64,000 bases of DNA from contig JAYKKI010000013.1 in NCBI GenBank assembly GCA_039881145.1, positions 39,575,501 to 39,639,500 of the forward strand. The letters are read 5' to 3'. How positions within the stretch are numbered: position 1 is the first letter of the stretch; every line of letters starts with the position of its first letter. A program made the translations under genes and the position numbers. Under the pieces are notes generated by a model that was given only the letters and a program-made list of their open reading frames with translations, was not told the DNA's origin and searched no databases. Shown piece by piece: positions 1-12,109 of this stretch. Source of the DNA: Druceiella hillmani. Taxonomy: Eukaryota > Arthropoda > Insecta > Lepidoptera > Hepialidae.

Positions 1-453
1 AGTGCAATAAAAGATTTCATTACAAATTTTAAAACGTTTAATCCATTTATACAGCGTTTTTTCCAGTTATTCAAAAGTATATTGACCCTTGAACAACTGG
101 AAAATGTTAGTGTTTCTAAGAGAAACAAGAAACATATCTGCTGACATTTTCTTTAACAATGATTGAAACTAATTTTATAATAATAAAATATTTGTGACGA
201 TAACCGTATTTTCAAAGTTCATTTGAAATGATACGTAATTTAATCCCAATTTTATCTGTCATTTAATGTATAATGTAATCTGCCATTCAAAAGTATTACC
301 AGTTCACAATATTGTAATTGCAAAGTTCAAACTAAGGTTAATTCAGATTCGTCCAAACTGATTTCGATAAAATGTAAAGACTCTCGAAAACTTTAAGGTA
401 AAATGTAATCTTGTTCTAAACTTAAGACATAAAAAACATTTTTACAAATTTAG
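1..453. other. AT-rich non-coding DNA
   Basis: I see no gene, RNA or recognisable transposon here. The 3' edge (about 436-453) is a pyrimidine-rich tract ending in AG, which could serve as a splice acceptor for the candidate exon that follows. Confidence 0.5.
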
Positions 454-583
454 AAACGTGCCACCCGAGATTAAAGAGGTATTGGCTTGGGGAGAAAAGA
501 GGGTCATCCTTTCTCAAAAAGGAGCAAATTTCAAAAAGTTAAAGGATGAAATATGTAGAAAGAAATGTAAAAAAAAATTATAA
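454..583 (+). other. Candidate coding exon or decayed ORF
   Basis: An open frame of 43 codons runs from a plausible splice acceptor (ATTTAG at 448-453) to a TAA at 581-583. It includes residues such as PPEIKEVLAWGEKRVILSQK and then a Lys-rich tail. Local GC is clearly above the surrounding DNA, and the amino-acid mix is not what AT-rich junk gives. I do not recognise the family and see no partner exon. It could equally be a transposon remnant or chance. Confidence 0.18.
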
Positions 584-931
584 TTAATCCAATAGTGCTT
601 TTGAAAGTAAAGCTGAAATTTTATCTAAAACACAAATAACAAAATCCACGTTAGATTGGAATCCTTTTCCGATAATAAGTTTTCATTTCCACACGTGGTA
701 GGGAAGGGTAAAAACGAAAACCCGGTCTAAACGCACGCTAATTCGTAGCCAAATCCGTTTGCGCATCGTATGTATATTTACATGAAATATTTCGAGCCAC
801 ATTCGATACCTCTCTAACCTAAGGCATATCCAATATACATACAAAGTTAAGAATTACACAATAATGAAATACGCTACTATGCATTACAAATTTCATAGGC
901 ATTCGTAGGTCTTGAGATAAAGTTTTCATTA
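584..931. other. AT-rich non-coding DNA
   Basis: A slightly GC-richer patch lies at 715-775, but no frame stays open. Nothing else is recognisable. Confidence 0.45.
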
Positions 932-932
932 C

Positions 933-1002
<70 letters not shown>

Positions 1003-1026
1003 ATGTATGTAGGTATATATATAATA
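932..1026. repeat. Compound (AT)n/(GT)n microsatellite
   Basis: An (AT)n tract is interrupted by a single C near 960, then runs into a (GT)n tract and short GTAT motifs, ending in more AT. The minus-strand Ile/Tyr-rich frame through it is a repeat artefact. Confidence 0.9.
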
Positions 1027-1918
1027 TTGGCCCTAATTGCCTATTTTTAATTGAGTTACAAACTTGAAATTCGATAATTAAGTAAGGTCTTACACATAAA
1101 TTACGGGAAAAGTCAGAAACTAGCAAAGAGCCAGTTGAATTCTTTTACAATATTAGAAGGAAATTAAGAGTAAAACACTTCATGCTTGATCAAATTTTAA
1201 GTATTTTAATTTAGGTTTAAAAATATAGATTACTCTCAAGCTATATACTAGAGGCATAACACTTTTTCTTATTTTATACTTTGCATTTTTTTAACTAATT
1301 AATCCTGATCTTTATTCTGCTAGTCGTCTACAAAAAAATTACCATTATTTACCAATAATTGCAATATATATAAATAATATCAATGATAATTGAAAGCATG
1401 GCAATATTCATATATATTTAAGGCACAAATGCACTTTTTCGATAGATGGCGTTACTTGTGTTTTATATAATCGTAATATTTTGTTGTCATAAAAACTACA
1501 TAAAGCCTACGTATGAAAAAGCACGTAAATTAATATACGTTAAAAGTAAATTGATACAATTCGTGTATTCTTGAATCGGGATGATTAGATTATATTAATA
1601 GCATTATTACTAATAATTGGAACTTCAGGTTTTTATCGAATATAAAAATAAATACGTATAAACTCGTATCCATTAAGAGTTTCATTAGAATCTAAAACCA
1701 TTCAATCATTTTATTATTCCCAATAATCGGTGATATATTGAATACAAATTTCTTATTAAAATAATATCTGCACACGTTCACAGAATACAAAAAACTATTC
1801 CTTTGTAATATATCTGGTTAAGTACGAATGAAATTCCCGTTACGATGAATCCGTACACATTCCAATATGTATGAACATTAAAGAGTATGCAGTATTTTTT
1901 TGAATCTGTTTATAAATA
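1027..1918. other. AT-rich non-coding DNA
   Basis: I see nothing recognisable here. Confidence 0.45.
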
Positions 1919-1938
1919 TTTTTATTATTTATTATAAT
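1919..1938 (-). promoter_or_regulatory. Possible poly(A) signals downstream of the candidate exon
   Basis: Read on the minus strand, AATAAA hexamers occur here, about 100 bp after the TAG of the candidate exon at 2030-2135. Such hexamers are common by chance in AT-rich DNA. Confidence 0.25.
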
Positions 1939-2029
1939 ATAACATGTTGAATAGTACATATTTCATTGTCTTCACAACCTGTTTCAGCCCACGATTGGAC
2001 ATGGACTTAAAAGGTCATACTCTTAATCG

Positions 2030-2135
2030 CTATCCTGGGGAAGCGAGTGGACGATCATAGTATGTAGCTTCTGGCGCCAGTAGAGCGCCCGTCACACCAC
2101 TGTAGCTCCCCTCGGCGAGCGGCAGTGAATCTAAT
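2030..2135 (-). CDS. Candidate terminal exon of an unrecognised minus-strand gene
   Basis: This is the GC-richest island (about 1985-2205) in the first 15 kb. On the minus strand, a frame after a CAG at 2138-2136 reads LDSLPLAEGSYSGVTGALLA and then continues through PEATYYDRPLASPG to a TAG at 2032-2030. That is a low-complexity, Pro/Gly/Ala/Ser-rich tail like the disordered C-termini of many regulatory proteins. Possible AATAAA signals follow about 100 bp later. The polypyrimidine tract before the proposed acceptor is weak. Other frames over the island are also partly open, so both strand and frame are inferred. Any parent gene would extend rightward across this window, making much of it intron. 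I do not recognise the protein. Confidence 0.28.
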
Positions 2136-2205
2136 CTGGGACTTCATGATGAACCGCACTGTCAAAGACCGTGATTTTTGCCATTAACCCAACAGCAAGG
2201 CTCCT

Positions 2206-3415
2206 ACACAAATGATACTACGGCTTTCCCTGACAAGGGTAAAAATATAGTGAATTTCCCAAATGAACTATGAGATTCAATATCATTGCTCTGGGTTTTT
2301 CACCTTTAGGAATTATGTTTTTTTTTATAATTTTTCCTTTAGCAGTGTCGGAGATTGAGAGGGTGAAAATTATGATTCGTGGTTCTTTTTGGGATATATT
2401 CATTTTTATTTAAAGTCTCAAAAGGATTCCATTTTTTATTCGTATTAAATTCCAAAACTTTGAAGGTGTTATAATTTGAGTAAATTGTTTGATAATATTT
2501 ACAACAATATAAAGATGACATTGAGATAATCTGGATAATTTAATTGGAAGCTTATCGTTGAGTATCTCAGCTTTGAAACTAAAATCATATCTTTCTGCCG
2601 ATAATAATTTATTTTGTACTATGACATGATTCATATAAAATTGAATTCACTTAAAATACATGAATTTTCTAAAAAGTGTTATCTCACCCTTATATAATTG
2701 TGAATCATAAAAACGAAAATTCACACGCAGGTAGGGTCACACAGAAATGTATTTAAAACCTTTCCTTTTTGTTAAATTGCCAAATATTAAATTTTTTGAA
2801 TTTTTGTCGTCCTTTATTTTGTATGTGAAGTGATTAATAATTTTTGGAGTGAAATATTTATTTTACCGTAATATAATACTCATCTTGCACCCTCGTTAAT
2901 AAGCTTCTTTTATAATTAACATTTTGAAAGGTGTTTAGAAATAGTGAATTGAAAGGAAAAGCATAATAAATATACAGAGGGTAGCGGTGCATTCAAAAGA
3001 CGAAAATTATAACGATCGTTGTGAGAGTCATAATTCATCTCTTCATTATTTTCCATTAACTTGTCATCAATTATTAAGAAGTGATAGCGTGGGAGTTAAG
3101 CGTCTGTGAAAATCGAAAATGCAAGCTATTTTTACGCCATACTTAATGAATTTGTTCATAATAAGCAGCATAAGAACAATAAGTAAAAATAGAAACACAT
3201 GACTGATTTATAACGCTTTTTGTAGGATGAGACATTTTGTTTTTGACTCTGGGAGATGCTCGTTTTTCAAGGTAATTATTATTAATTTTTCTAGACCAAT
3301 TTAGTTTTCAGTAATTTTCTGCAAAATATTTTTATAAATTTAGACACTAGGTAATTTTCTCGGCATTTTCGTGTCTTTAAAAAATAAGCATTATCAAATA
3401 AGTGTTTTGTTTTAT
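2206..3415. other. AT-rich non-coding DNA
   Basis: The short overlapping minus-strand frames at 2218-2634 have AT-driven composition (Ile, Lys, Asn) and no family signature. I treat the stretch as non-coding. Confidence 0.4.
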
Positions 3416-3470
3416 AGGGTTCCATAGTTCAAAATGGACCCTGTTTAGTTGTTGTCTAATAAGGCACAGG
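3416..3470 (+). repeat. GGGTTCCATA-type interspersed repeat fragment
   Basis: A short stretch starting AGGGTTCCATAGTTC and ending near CTAATAAGG matches a motif I recall as widespread in insect genomes (consensus-like GGGTTCCGTA followed by GGAACCC). Related copies lie at 3663-3745 and 56061-56112. Confidence 0.4.
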
Positions 3471-3662
3471 TAAGCATGCGTCTCGGCACAGCAAGATTTT
3501 TTTAGAAAATTAATATAGAGAAAATCGTAATAGATTTCCCAATTAAATGTACTTTTATCTCGCATGTTCTGTTATAAGAATTCAAAGCAAACGCAAAACA
3601 AAAATAAACTGAAGATTGTAGTTTATTGTAAGGATCAAAATTCATGGAGATACTGGTATTTT

Positions 3663-3745
3663 AGAGTTCCATAGTCGAACAGCGGAAAGCGGAAGTCTTA
3701 TAATTCCTTCATATCCACATACCCGTCTGTCCGTATATCACAGTA
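3663..3745 (+). repeat. GGGTTCCATA-type interspersed repeat fragment
   Basis: This begins AGAGTTCCATAGTCGAAC and includes a Cys/Gly-type CCGTCTGTCCGTAT stretch near 3723. It shares its first ~45 bp, and bases just upstream (ACTGGTATTTT), with 56061-56112. It is a decayed copy of an interspersed repeat. Confidence 0.45.
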
Positions 3746-4143
3746 TCCCAATTCTTCCAATTTAGTTCATGTTGTAATGAAATTATACAAGAAAATGAAA
3801 ACTAATTGCACTAACCCATAAATATAAAATACAGCCTGCACTTTCAGTTTCTTACAGACCATCCCTTGCAGCATTCAAAATTAAATCTAAAACATCATTT
3901 ATATTTTATTGTTACAATTTTACGTTCGCCAAATACGAATCTCCTCCACAAGTGCTTAATCTCGCCGTCCGCCTTTAACTTTTTGACTAACATGTGAATA
4001 ATTTAGAGAAACTCACGGAAAAATCATTTAATAATTACTAAAAAGGAAGGTTGGTTTGACAAGTTTGAAATAATATGGGTAGATTAAAAATATAGTGGAT
4101 CAATTTACTTTTTTTACACCTGTAAAATATTTCTTTATTTTCA

Positions 4144-4500
4144 TTAGTTTACTTTTTTCAGATGACCTTTGAATGCGTCAATTGAAGGCACATTCCCGAT
4201 ATTGGCATCTAACTTAATCCACAGTTCGTATGTTGAATTGAAGGAATAGCATAGTGCTATGTTTTTAGGATGAGCAAAGTAAGAGGACTTTCGAAGCTAA
4301 GTTCAAACTCATGCTCACTCAAGGCTGATAATATAGACTTAACATAATCCAAGTTATAAAAATATTTTAACACATTAAAGGAAAGGCACAGAATGTGCTG
4401 GTTGCATCGCCAGTGAACCTCTAACCAGTTAAGCTGCGCCCTATAAACAGGAATACGGTCAAGCTGTTCTCTATAATCAGGAATATAGTTTGGGAATAGA
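4144..4500 (-). pseudogene. LINE reverse-transcriptase C-terminus (jockey/CR1/L2-like), decayed
   Basis: Read on the minus strand, this encodes the region downstream of the RT active site of a non-LTR retrotransposon. Near 4440-4270 the frame reads AQLNWLEVHWRC, then HILCLSFNVLKYF. After a frameshift near 4260 it continues in another frame with LWIKLDANIGNVPSIDAFKG and a TAA at 4146-4144. This matches the conserved 'LxWLxVxxRC..HILCL.FxxLK' and terminal 'LWNxLP...PSxxxFKxxL' pattern of such elements. A ~30-bp direct repeat (about 4411-4480) duplicates about ten codons (IPVYRAQLN and IPDYREQLD). No catalytic motif is present, so it is 5'-truncated and dead. Confidence 0.7.
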
Positions 4501-4998
4501 AATAAACCAAATGCACTAATTTATGGATTGTTCCAATTTAATTAAGCGATAGTCCATACAAATCCAACAACAAAAATTTCTTTAATCGAGAAAAGAGTAG
4601 CAAGAACATTTGTCAATAGTGAATTTTAGTTTTTCTTAGGGTAAAATATTGAAGGCGTTTCAGAAAATGTATTCTGCTAAAAATTTTATGACTCAAGCTA
4701 TTTATTTGAAACTGCTACTAAAGTTTTGATCGATCATAAGACTTATAAGGTTTCTGTAATGGAATAGGTGATAAGAGTGTCATCCAATATCAAATATAAT
4801 AAATTTACATCAACAATTTTGTAAGAAACCTTTGAAAAGTGACTTATATCGGTTAACAGCTTGTTTTACTTTTTTTATTTAATTAATGGCGGTAGTGAGA
4901 ATACAAGAAGATATGTTAAGTAGTATATTTATATAGCAAAAGTGATATTAGTACCTGAAATAATTATTAATTTATTGGTGAATGTAGTTTTTACGTAC
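4501..4998. other. AT-rich non-coding DNA
   Basis: This probably includes further decayed LINE sequence next to 4500, but I cannot follow a frame into it. Confidence 0.35.
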
Positions 4999-5075
4999 CT
5001 GAATTGCTGCGAATCCTCGTGGTGCGTGCCTTACTCGTACATTACGGGTTTAATTGTAATAGTTTGTAAAACAGA
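4999..5075 (-). other. Candidate non-coding exon (splice-site pair)
   Basis: On the minus strand a pyrimidine-rich tract ending TTTATCACTTTCAG is followed 77 bp later by CAG|GTACGT, a near-consensus donor. All three frames contain stops, so if real it is a 5'UTR or lncRNA exon. The GC of its second half is above background. Splice-site pairs of this quality also occur by chance. Confidence 0.15.
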
Positions 5076-6012
5076 CTGAAAGTGATAAACTTTACGTACT
5101 ACAAGAGATCTCAAAAGATCGATCTCACACTTTTTGATACATTGAATTTCCATGATATCACTGTTTATTTTGATTAAAAAATACTACTAATGATTGATCC
5201 TCACTACTACCCTAAAACGAGCTCTACCACCCTAGTACCAACTCTAAAGCAGTCTTTATTTATACATGTGATAAAACTAGAGAATAGGCAGATCGAAATA
5301 TATAAAATCTTTACAAAACAATGTTCTGGAGGACATAATAAAAGAAAGAGAATAAGTCTTTTATTTCTCTGTCATTTGTGATTTGCTGGAAACGAAAAGG
5401 ATTTTAATATAATTTACACTGGTGAATGACGTTTCATTCGAGATAATATATGATTCTTACTTGATTGCCGTCGAACTATCTAAAAGTAAGAAATGTTAAG
5501 TCTAATTTCATTACGAATCGCGCTTTAAAAAACATTTTATTTTCAAAACTATTAAAACATATGATGTCACGTGAACGTAGTAATATTTTCCACAAATATA
5601 CTTGAACAAAGTCATGGTCACAGCTAAAAGTAATTATGCGTAAATAAATATCTTATTTTGACATCTAAAATTAATATTCGTTGCCAATACGTGAATATAA
5701 CCAGTTACCCACAAAATTTTAAGGTATTATAAGAAAAATCACGAACATGTTATATATTAATTTCAGTGTTGAATTTGTATCTATTTATGTAGCGAAAGTA
5801 AATACAATCGCCCACCCTACTCGAATTACCCACAGATTCGAATATTTGATGGAAAAATAGCAGAAATTGTAAATCAGATTTAAGAACAATATTATTACAA
5901 TCTTTTGTTAGAGGAAATAACATGGCTCATTTCCACTGGGTTTGATAATTTATTATTTTATAAGAAATATTCACAACACGCGAAAGTGAAGTAAATTCTA
6001 TAAAGTTTCAGA
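5076..6012. other. AT-rich non-coding DNA
   Basis: A 63-codon plus frame at 5190-5381 has no recognisable motif and I do not call it. Nothing else stands out. Confidence 0.4.
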
Positions 6013-6216
6013 AACACGACTCAGGTTTTATGGCCAAGTTATGAGAAGGCCAGGATATCACATGACCAAAACGGTTTCAAACACCGGTCCAAAGAAGCAA
6101 GGAAGGTCTCTACTAACCTGAATATCGGTTATCACCAAATTCCCGAAGGAATAAACAGACGATTTGAGAATTATGAGCAGAAGCAGCTACAAAAAATAAA
6201 AACGGTAATATTATAA
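6013..6216 (+). other. Exon-like open frame, unrecognised
   Basis: After a TTTCAG at 6006-6011, a frame of about 67 codons runs to TAA at 6214-6216. It is rich in Lys, Arg, Gln and Glu (for example YEKARISHDQNGFKHRSKEA). GC is raised to roughly 40 percent over this stretch only. There is no family match from memory. Chance frames of this length are expected in a 64-kb window, so this is only a flag. Confidence 0.15.
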
Positions 6217-7696
6217 ATAAATAACAAAAGTAACTGTGTCCATAAAAGCGTCCTATTTTTATTTTTCAAGGATCGTTAATAATAAATATAAAGTTAAAAT
6301 AAAAATCTAGCCAAATACATAATAATCATTTAGAAAAAAATACAAAAAATAAACAGTTTAGATCACTTTTCAATGTTAGCATTTCCAAATTAATTAAAAA
6401 TGAACTGTTAGATTATTTAAAGCCATAATTTTTTCAGTGTCTTTGTCAATATTTTTAAATATATTCAATAAAATCCCCATATAAATTTAAACCTCCTTAA
6501 AACATTTGTTGACACATTTTTGTGATATAATGTCGAGATAGTCTATTTTTTTTAAATTACCTAAAACTTCTTCCACTTTTATTCCTATATACGTTAATGT
6601 ATCTAGTATAGGATAATGCACGTTTCATTAAAACTAAACTCTTTTTAGGCCAGTAATTGTTTGCAACATTTATATAATGCGGAGTTGCAACAAAATCTAA
6701 TGCGGCCAGCGAGACCCTTAATTCCTTACTTAAAAAGTATGTAAGTCCTTCTGTTCATTTGTAATGCCTTAAAATACATGCAAAAATTTCGTTAGGAGCT
6801 CTCGCTATTTTTTTATTAAACTGACTTTTTTAGATGATCATGAGCTATGAGTTCCTTTGATTAATATGTTACGTCTGTATATAAAGGATATAACCAGCAT
6901 TCATCCGCACGTTGTTTCATCTCGCTGCTTCAAAGAATTTGCAAGTATTTCTCCATCTTCGTTGAAGATACTGGAACCGATAATTTAAGTTTTTAACGAT
7001 TAATGAATTTGAAGAACAAGTGCACTCTGGTTCGACATCGATACTAAGGGCTTCTGTTATTTACAGGAAAGATAATATTTCTGATTCGTACGCTACTACA
7101 CACAGTAATAACGCCATTCCAATCTGCAAGTATTGCTTTCATGAAGTTGTTCTTGTAATATATTAAAGAGAATTGATGATAAAATATATTCCTACTGGAC
7201 TGTCTTGCAAATTTGAAAGATTTAGTCATGATTTTGCGCATTTTACTATTCCACGGCTGTCCATATACAAACAATGCAGCAGAGCAACCAAATGTTTAGA
7301 TACACCTAGTACAAAAAGATTCTCCATAATTTATCCATTCAATACACTCAAAGGCCGTACCTTATTTAATAATTCAGATTTGTATTTTATAATCCACAAA
7401 ACAAAAGAACATATCTATATCGTTTCGTAGCATAGCTTCATTAGTTTTCAAAATGCTTACGAGTGCCTCTTTCTTTCATAAAGTCAGTTTAGCCTTTCTA
7501 CTTTCTTATTTTTCTTTATTTACGTTTACAGTCCTTTCTTATCTTCCCGAAGTTTTATCCAGCTAAAATATTTGTTACCATCCAGGACTTCAATGTTTCA
7601 AGTTTTATGGTTCAAACTTCGGATTGTTAGAATTAGGTATATTTTTTTGAAAATATTGCATTTTGAGCTTAATATAATGCAATTTACAAATGCCTT
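6217..7696. other. AT-rich non-coding DNA
   Basis: Two frames overlap on opposite strands at 7044-7430, and neither has a motif. I see no transposon signature. Confidence 0.4.
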
Positions 7697-7969
7697 TTAG
7701 GAATTAATTCTACTTCGGGGGATACTTTTCCTGATCCTCTGGCTTAAATCTTTGTATAGATGTATTTTAACAGCTTTCAGGCTAAGCAAAATCTCTTCTG
7801 TCTTTTGACAGAGCTCCCATGAGCTATCTGGCATCCACATTTTTTGTGATATGTAATTGATGCGGTTTTCTTTTATTACTTTAAAATTGGTCAGAAGTTT
7901 AAAATCCCCTATTTTTGAACTTCTCCCAAAATTATTTAAGTTTATGTTAGTGGTGGGTTGACACGAGCT
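7697..7969 (-). other. Exon-like 90-codon stop-free frame, unrecognised
   Basis: On the minus strand a stop-free frame runs from after a TGA (7972-7970) to a TAA at 7699-7697. Its second half reads MWMPDSSWELCQKTEEILLS, then LKAVKIHLYKDLSQRIRKS, with balanced charge and three Trp/Met-rich positions. That is unlike the Ile/Asn/Lys-dominated chance frames around it. It could be a worn transposon ORF or a host exon. I recognise no domain and see no strong splice donor. Confidence 0.22.
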
Positions 7970-10756
7970 TCATTTTTTCGCCACAGTTTTCCAGGAAAAA
8001 ATCTTCTTCAGCCACTCTAGTGTTTGAAAAGTGATGCATTTCTGTAAAACTCTTTGCACTCAAAAATCTGAAGAATCGTGAGCACAAATAAATGAAATAT
8101 CAGTAACTTAAAATACTTACCTCGGTTCCGTTAAATAAAAATAGACATATATATGAATAAAATAGACATATCTTTTATGAAAGTAAAGCTGAGTGCACAA
8201 CATTAGTATCTTATGTGCATAAATATGAGTAATTATCCTAGTAGCATGTAATTTGAATAATTAATTAAAAAGATATAGCAGTGCTATTGAACACAAAAAA
8301 ATAGCGGGGGTACATGTGAATGAAGTCGCAGGGGAGTGCCAGTTTGATTACAAAAGAGACAGAATATTACAACACGTGAAGCTGATAATTAGGCTCTACC
8401 CTCATGAGCTACCACGATGGTCATATGACATTGGAGTGGAATACAATTTCGTTTTAAAATTTTAGTTATTGATAGAAGTGCACAAAATATATTTATTCAA
8501 AGAATTATTTTAACTAATCTCAATAGGTGAAAATGGCGAATAAGTTATCATATTTTTAAATATGACATCTTAAAAATAATAAATTTGAATTGTTCTTATA
8601 TAAAAATGTATTAAAATTCTTTACTAATGAAAGTGACTTATTTTGAAAATATGTTTACATTTTGACAATCATTCCTAAAAATAGGTATATAAGAGAAATT
8701 AAGCAGTGTGGTTGCTAAATTATTGCGTATGACTCCTAAAGTAAAACTGCATTTACATCTAATACTCTACTAATAAATTTACTACGGCATAATATGAGAA
8801 AAACAAATTATTAGGTCTATATTGGAACACTTATAGTTTCAGTTCAATCCATAAATAAACAACCCAAATCGCAAAATGCTAAAATATCTTTGTACTTACT
8901 TAATCACTAATGAAAATAAAAAATGTTAAGCTTTATCTATAACCAATATTTACATATAATTATAATGCAACCAACCTACGTAAACAGGCCTAGTGAATGT
9001 TCTTTATGAAAAAAATCCATAAGATGTTCCACAATGATCTGTACTGCAGTTTATTTTTATTACTCCGTTAGAACCTAACGTGAGTTATAGCTTATACTAG
9101 CAGCTGTCTTGGTTATTTTTGGTATTCAATTCTATCTCGGATATAAAAATGTATGACTTTAGTTAGGGCAATGTACGTGAGGTTCCTATTTGTTTGTACA
9201 TACAGTTTTATTACGAGAAATATCCCAAGGTATGTAATATTTTATTCATTTTGCAATATCGTATCATAAATCACGGAAACTATATATACATTTTTTCCTT
9301 GTTGCTTCCTGCTTCTTTTGGCTTAAGTGTCTATTATTTTTTTTATTTATTTGTTAATTTAGGAAAATTTATAACTAATGTCTTTATATAAGTACAATAA
9401 TACATATAATAGATCGATTAACTGATAGTGAATCACATGTCACATGAATAAAACTCTAAACCAAAAAACAACGTATACGATAATATTTATGATTATCGTA
9501 ACAAATTGTTTGCAGACGTTATAATACTTATCACCATGGCTAATTGAACTATGTGATCCATTAAAAACTATTAACTTCGATGGTGTAAATACCCATGTTG
9601 TTGGTCGACACCTTTTTTGTTAACAAAAAAATTAAAAAGTGTCATATATACCGACAAATCACAAGAACTATAGCAGGAAAGATGCAACGGATCACAAGTG
9701 ATTTAAGGCTTGATAGTGAAACTGTTAAACGCCTTCTTTGTGCTAAAACAAAATATATTACTATATTGGTACTTACATATTAATGAACATAGTATGCGTC
9801 AATTACTGCGATAAGAACGTTATATTTACATTTATTTGTGATAATAACAATGAAAGCAATATTACGTAAATGGAAACGCGAATATAATTTCATTATTTAA
9901 TAGGGTTTTACACAATGTTTTACTGCTGAGTAAAGTGTCTGGTCTGTTCTTGTGTTGCAATATAAATTTGAATAATTGCCTCGAGCTGTAAACATTTCAT
10001 GCCCGGTTTGTGAATAAAATTTCAAAAGAAAAATGTTCGAAATAGCTTTCAAGTCGTAACAATACATCCAGCATTATGAGCTTCGTCATTGTAATTTGGA
10101 TATGATATTGTCAACCGAGGAGGCTGATTGTGGTTTAATATTTGACGTCGTTCTTTTAACGTAATGTGTTTTATTTACATTTTCCCTCTCGTCGAATAGG
10201 ACATTCATATCATATGAATGATAATGAAAGCTTGTATAAGGGATTATTCATGTTTTCTGAATAAAGAAGATGGAAATGTAAAAAAAAATATTTCTTCAGC
10301 TAATGAGATCATTATATGTAGATTTTAAAGTAAAACTTTGTAATTATTTTCTTCCCACGAGTTCAGATGTTTGATGCTTTTTTCTGCCTTTGAGTCTTAA
10401 ATCAATTAAGTTGCAAGAGTGTTATTTTTTGATTTAATGTTGTTTGTTAAAGTATTTATTATTATATATCTATATTTATATGCACATCACGATACTACTT
10501 TATAGTCAACTGTTTGTTTTTTTTCATCAACCTGTTATTCTACACTGTTATATTATTGCCAATCATCATGTTTAGCATAAATTTATTTTGATAACAAATT
10601 TTAAATAAGCTCACTTTTTACTTTTATCCTACACGATGTATTAAGCATATTTCACTGATAAGAAAACATTTTCAATGTTCATTTTCTATAAAAAAAACTA
10701 TCCATGGAATCATCGCGTTGATAGTTTACTGATAACATTAAATGGTGTAATTGTCT
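7970..10756. other. AT-rich non-coding DNA
   Basis: A moderately GC-rich patch at 8320-8450 has broken frames on both strands. The frames at 9194-9391 and 9595-9783 have no motif. I recognise no repeat. Confidence 0.4.
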
Positions 10757-11072
10757 TTCTTTTTTGAAAAAAACCACGTACACAGTTAAAAACTTACAGG
10801 GTTTTTTATTTGGGCAACCATACCTTTTTCTTTAATTATCATTTAAAGCCACATGGTTTCAGTTCTTTGCTATAAAAATGTCTCATTTTTAATATGGATA
10901 TGGGAAAATTTTAATTCTTATTATAGTTGTACAATGATTATGACTATGAATTATATATTTGGATTATGCGATAATTTAATTATTAAGAATTATTCAAAAT
11001 TACGGTATTCAAATTATGAATAATCCATAATTGTTTTCCTAATTAACTAGTTATCTATTTGCTTACTGAGAT
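10757..11072. repeat. Ancient tandem duplication, copy A
   Basis: This aligns by eye, at roughly 65-75 percent, with 11161-11472. Anchors include CACAGT(T)AAAAA, CAG(T)TC/TGTC-TTGCTATA, GAATTATATATTT, ACGGTATT and TAATTGTTTTCCTAATTA. The offset is about 400-406 bp. No coding potential. Confidence 0.65.
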
Positions 11073-11160
11073 TTCAATATGACAATGAAATTTTAAGACC
11101 TTATCATGTTAAGTAGCAAAAATATTTACTAATTTACGTTTAAATTTAAATTTAGTGGCA

Positions 11161-11472
11161 TCATTTTTTGGGAAATCCACAAAGTGCACAGTAAAAATAT
11201 AGAAGATTGTTTACTTAGACAGCTATACCATATTCTTTGATTAACATTTATGGCACTATGATATCAGTTTGTCAGTTTGCTATATAAATTTATTATTTTA
11301 TAGTAATAGTATGTGAAAAAATATAGACACTTATTATAGTATTATTATGAATTATATATTTCGATTTCGCTGTAATTTAACTAATAACAAATATCGAAAT
11401 TCACGGTATTTATATTATGAATCGTCCTTAATTGTTTTTCTAATTAGCTAGTTCTATAATTGCATACTCTCT
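11161..11472. repeat. Ancient tandem duplication, copy B
   Basis: The partner of 10757-11072, in direct orientation. Anchors in the same order include GTGCACAGTAAAAAT, GAATTATATATTTCG, TCACGGTATT and TTAATTGTTTTTCTAATTAG. Small indels explain the drift of the offset from 406 to about 401 bp. Confidence 0.65.
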
Positions 11473-12109
11473 ATAAGCATTAGAAATAATCCAGAATAAA
11501 CTACTACGTAATTGGCTCTCTATTGTAGATTAGTTTATTATACAGATATAGAGTTAACAACATACATATGCAATATGTTAAAACCGAATATATGATTTGG
11601 TGGAAGTTAGATTTGGTTAAAGGAGCCTGGTAAAATCACACATAGTATTGGATCCATGTGTTACAGAAATAGAAATGGCACCCTTAAATAAAGAAAATAA
11701 AAAATAGGCTTCTTTAAAATATTATTCAAATAGTCAGTCAAACAAACGAGAAATCTTCTATTTTTTATGAAAAGTGAGAATATTTTTAACCAACAAAAAA
11801 AAAACAAAATGCAGAATATGTCTTATTTCTAGCCTATATCTTTTTCTAGAAATGATAAAATCATCGAAAAAAGCAGTCAAAACTCAAAAAGAGCGAAAAA
11901 GATATTCATTTTAATATCAACAGAAACAATATCGATCTCATTTTACAGTTTATTTTTAAGTATTTTCAGCAATAGCTACAAATTAAAACAAACTAGTGAG
12001 TGTTACTTATTTTTTGGAAAATTTTCTCAAAAATCATTACGTACTTCCTTAGGTTTTCCTTTTATTTTATTTTTTGTCACCAATTCTAGATATATTAAAA
12101 ACATAATAC
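11473..12109. other. AT-rich non-coding DNA
   Basis: I see nothing recognisable here. Confidence 0.4.

Noticed and set aside
2060..2110. Minus-strand GGTGTGACGGGCG, resembling the 3' part of small-subunit rRNA
   Set aside because: Only 13 nt match and the flanks do not continue the rRNA sequence.
4380..4440. Minus-strand AGCTTAACTGGTTAGAGG, resembling a tRNA A box
   Set aside because: It lies inside the LINE RT C-terminal reading (AQLNWLEVHW), and no B box follows at the right distance.
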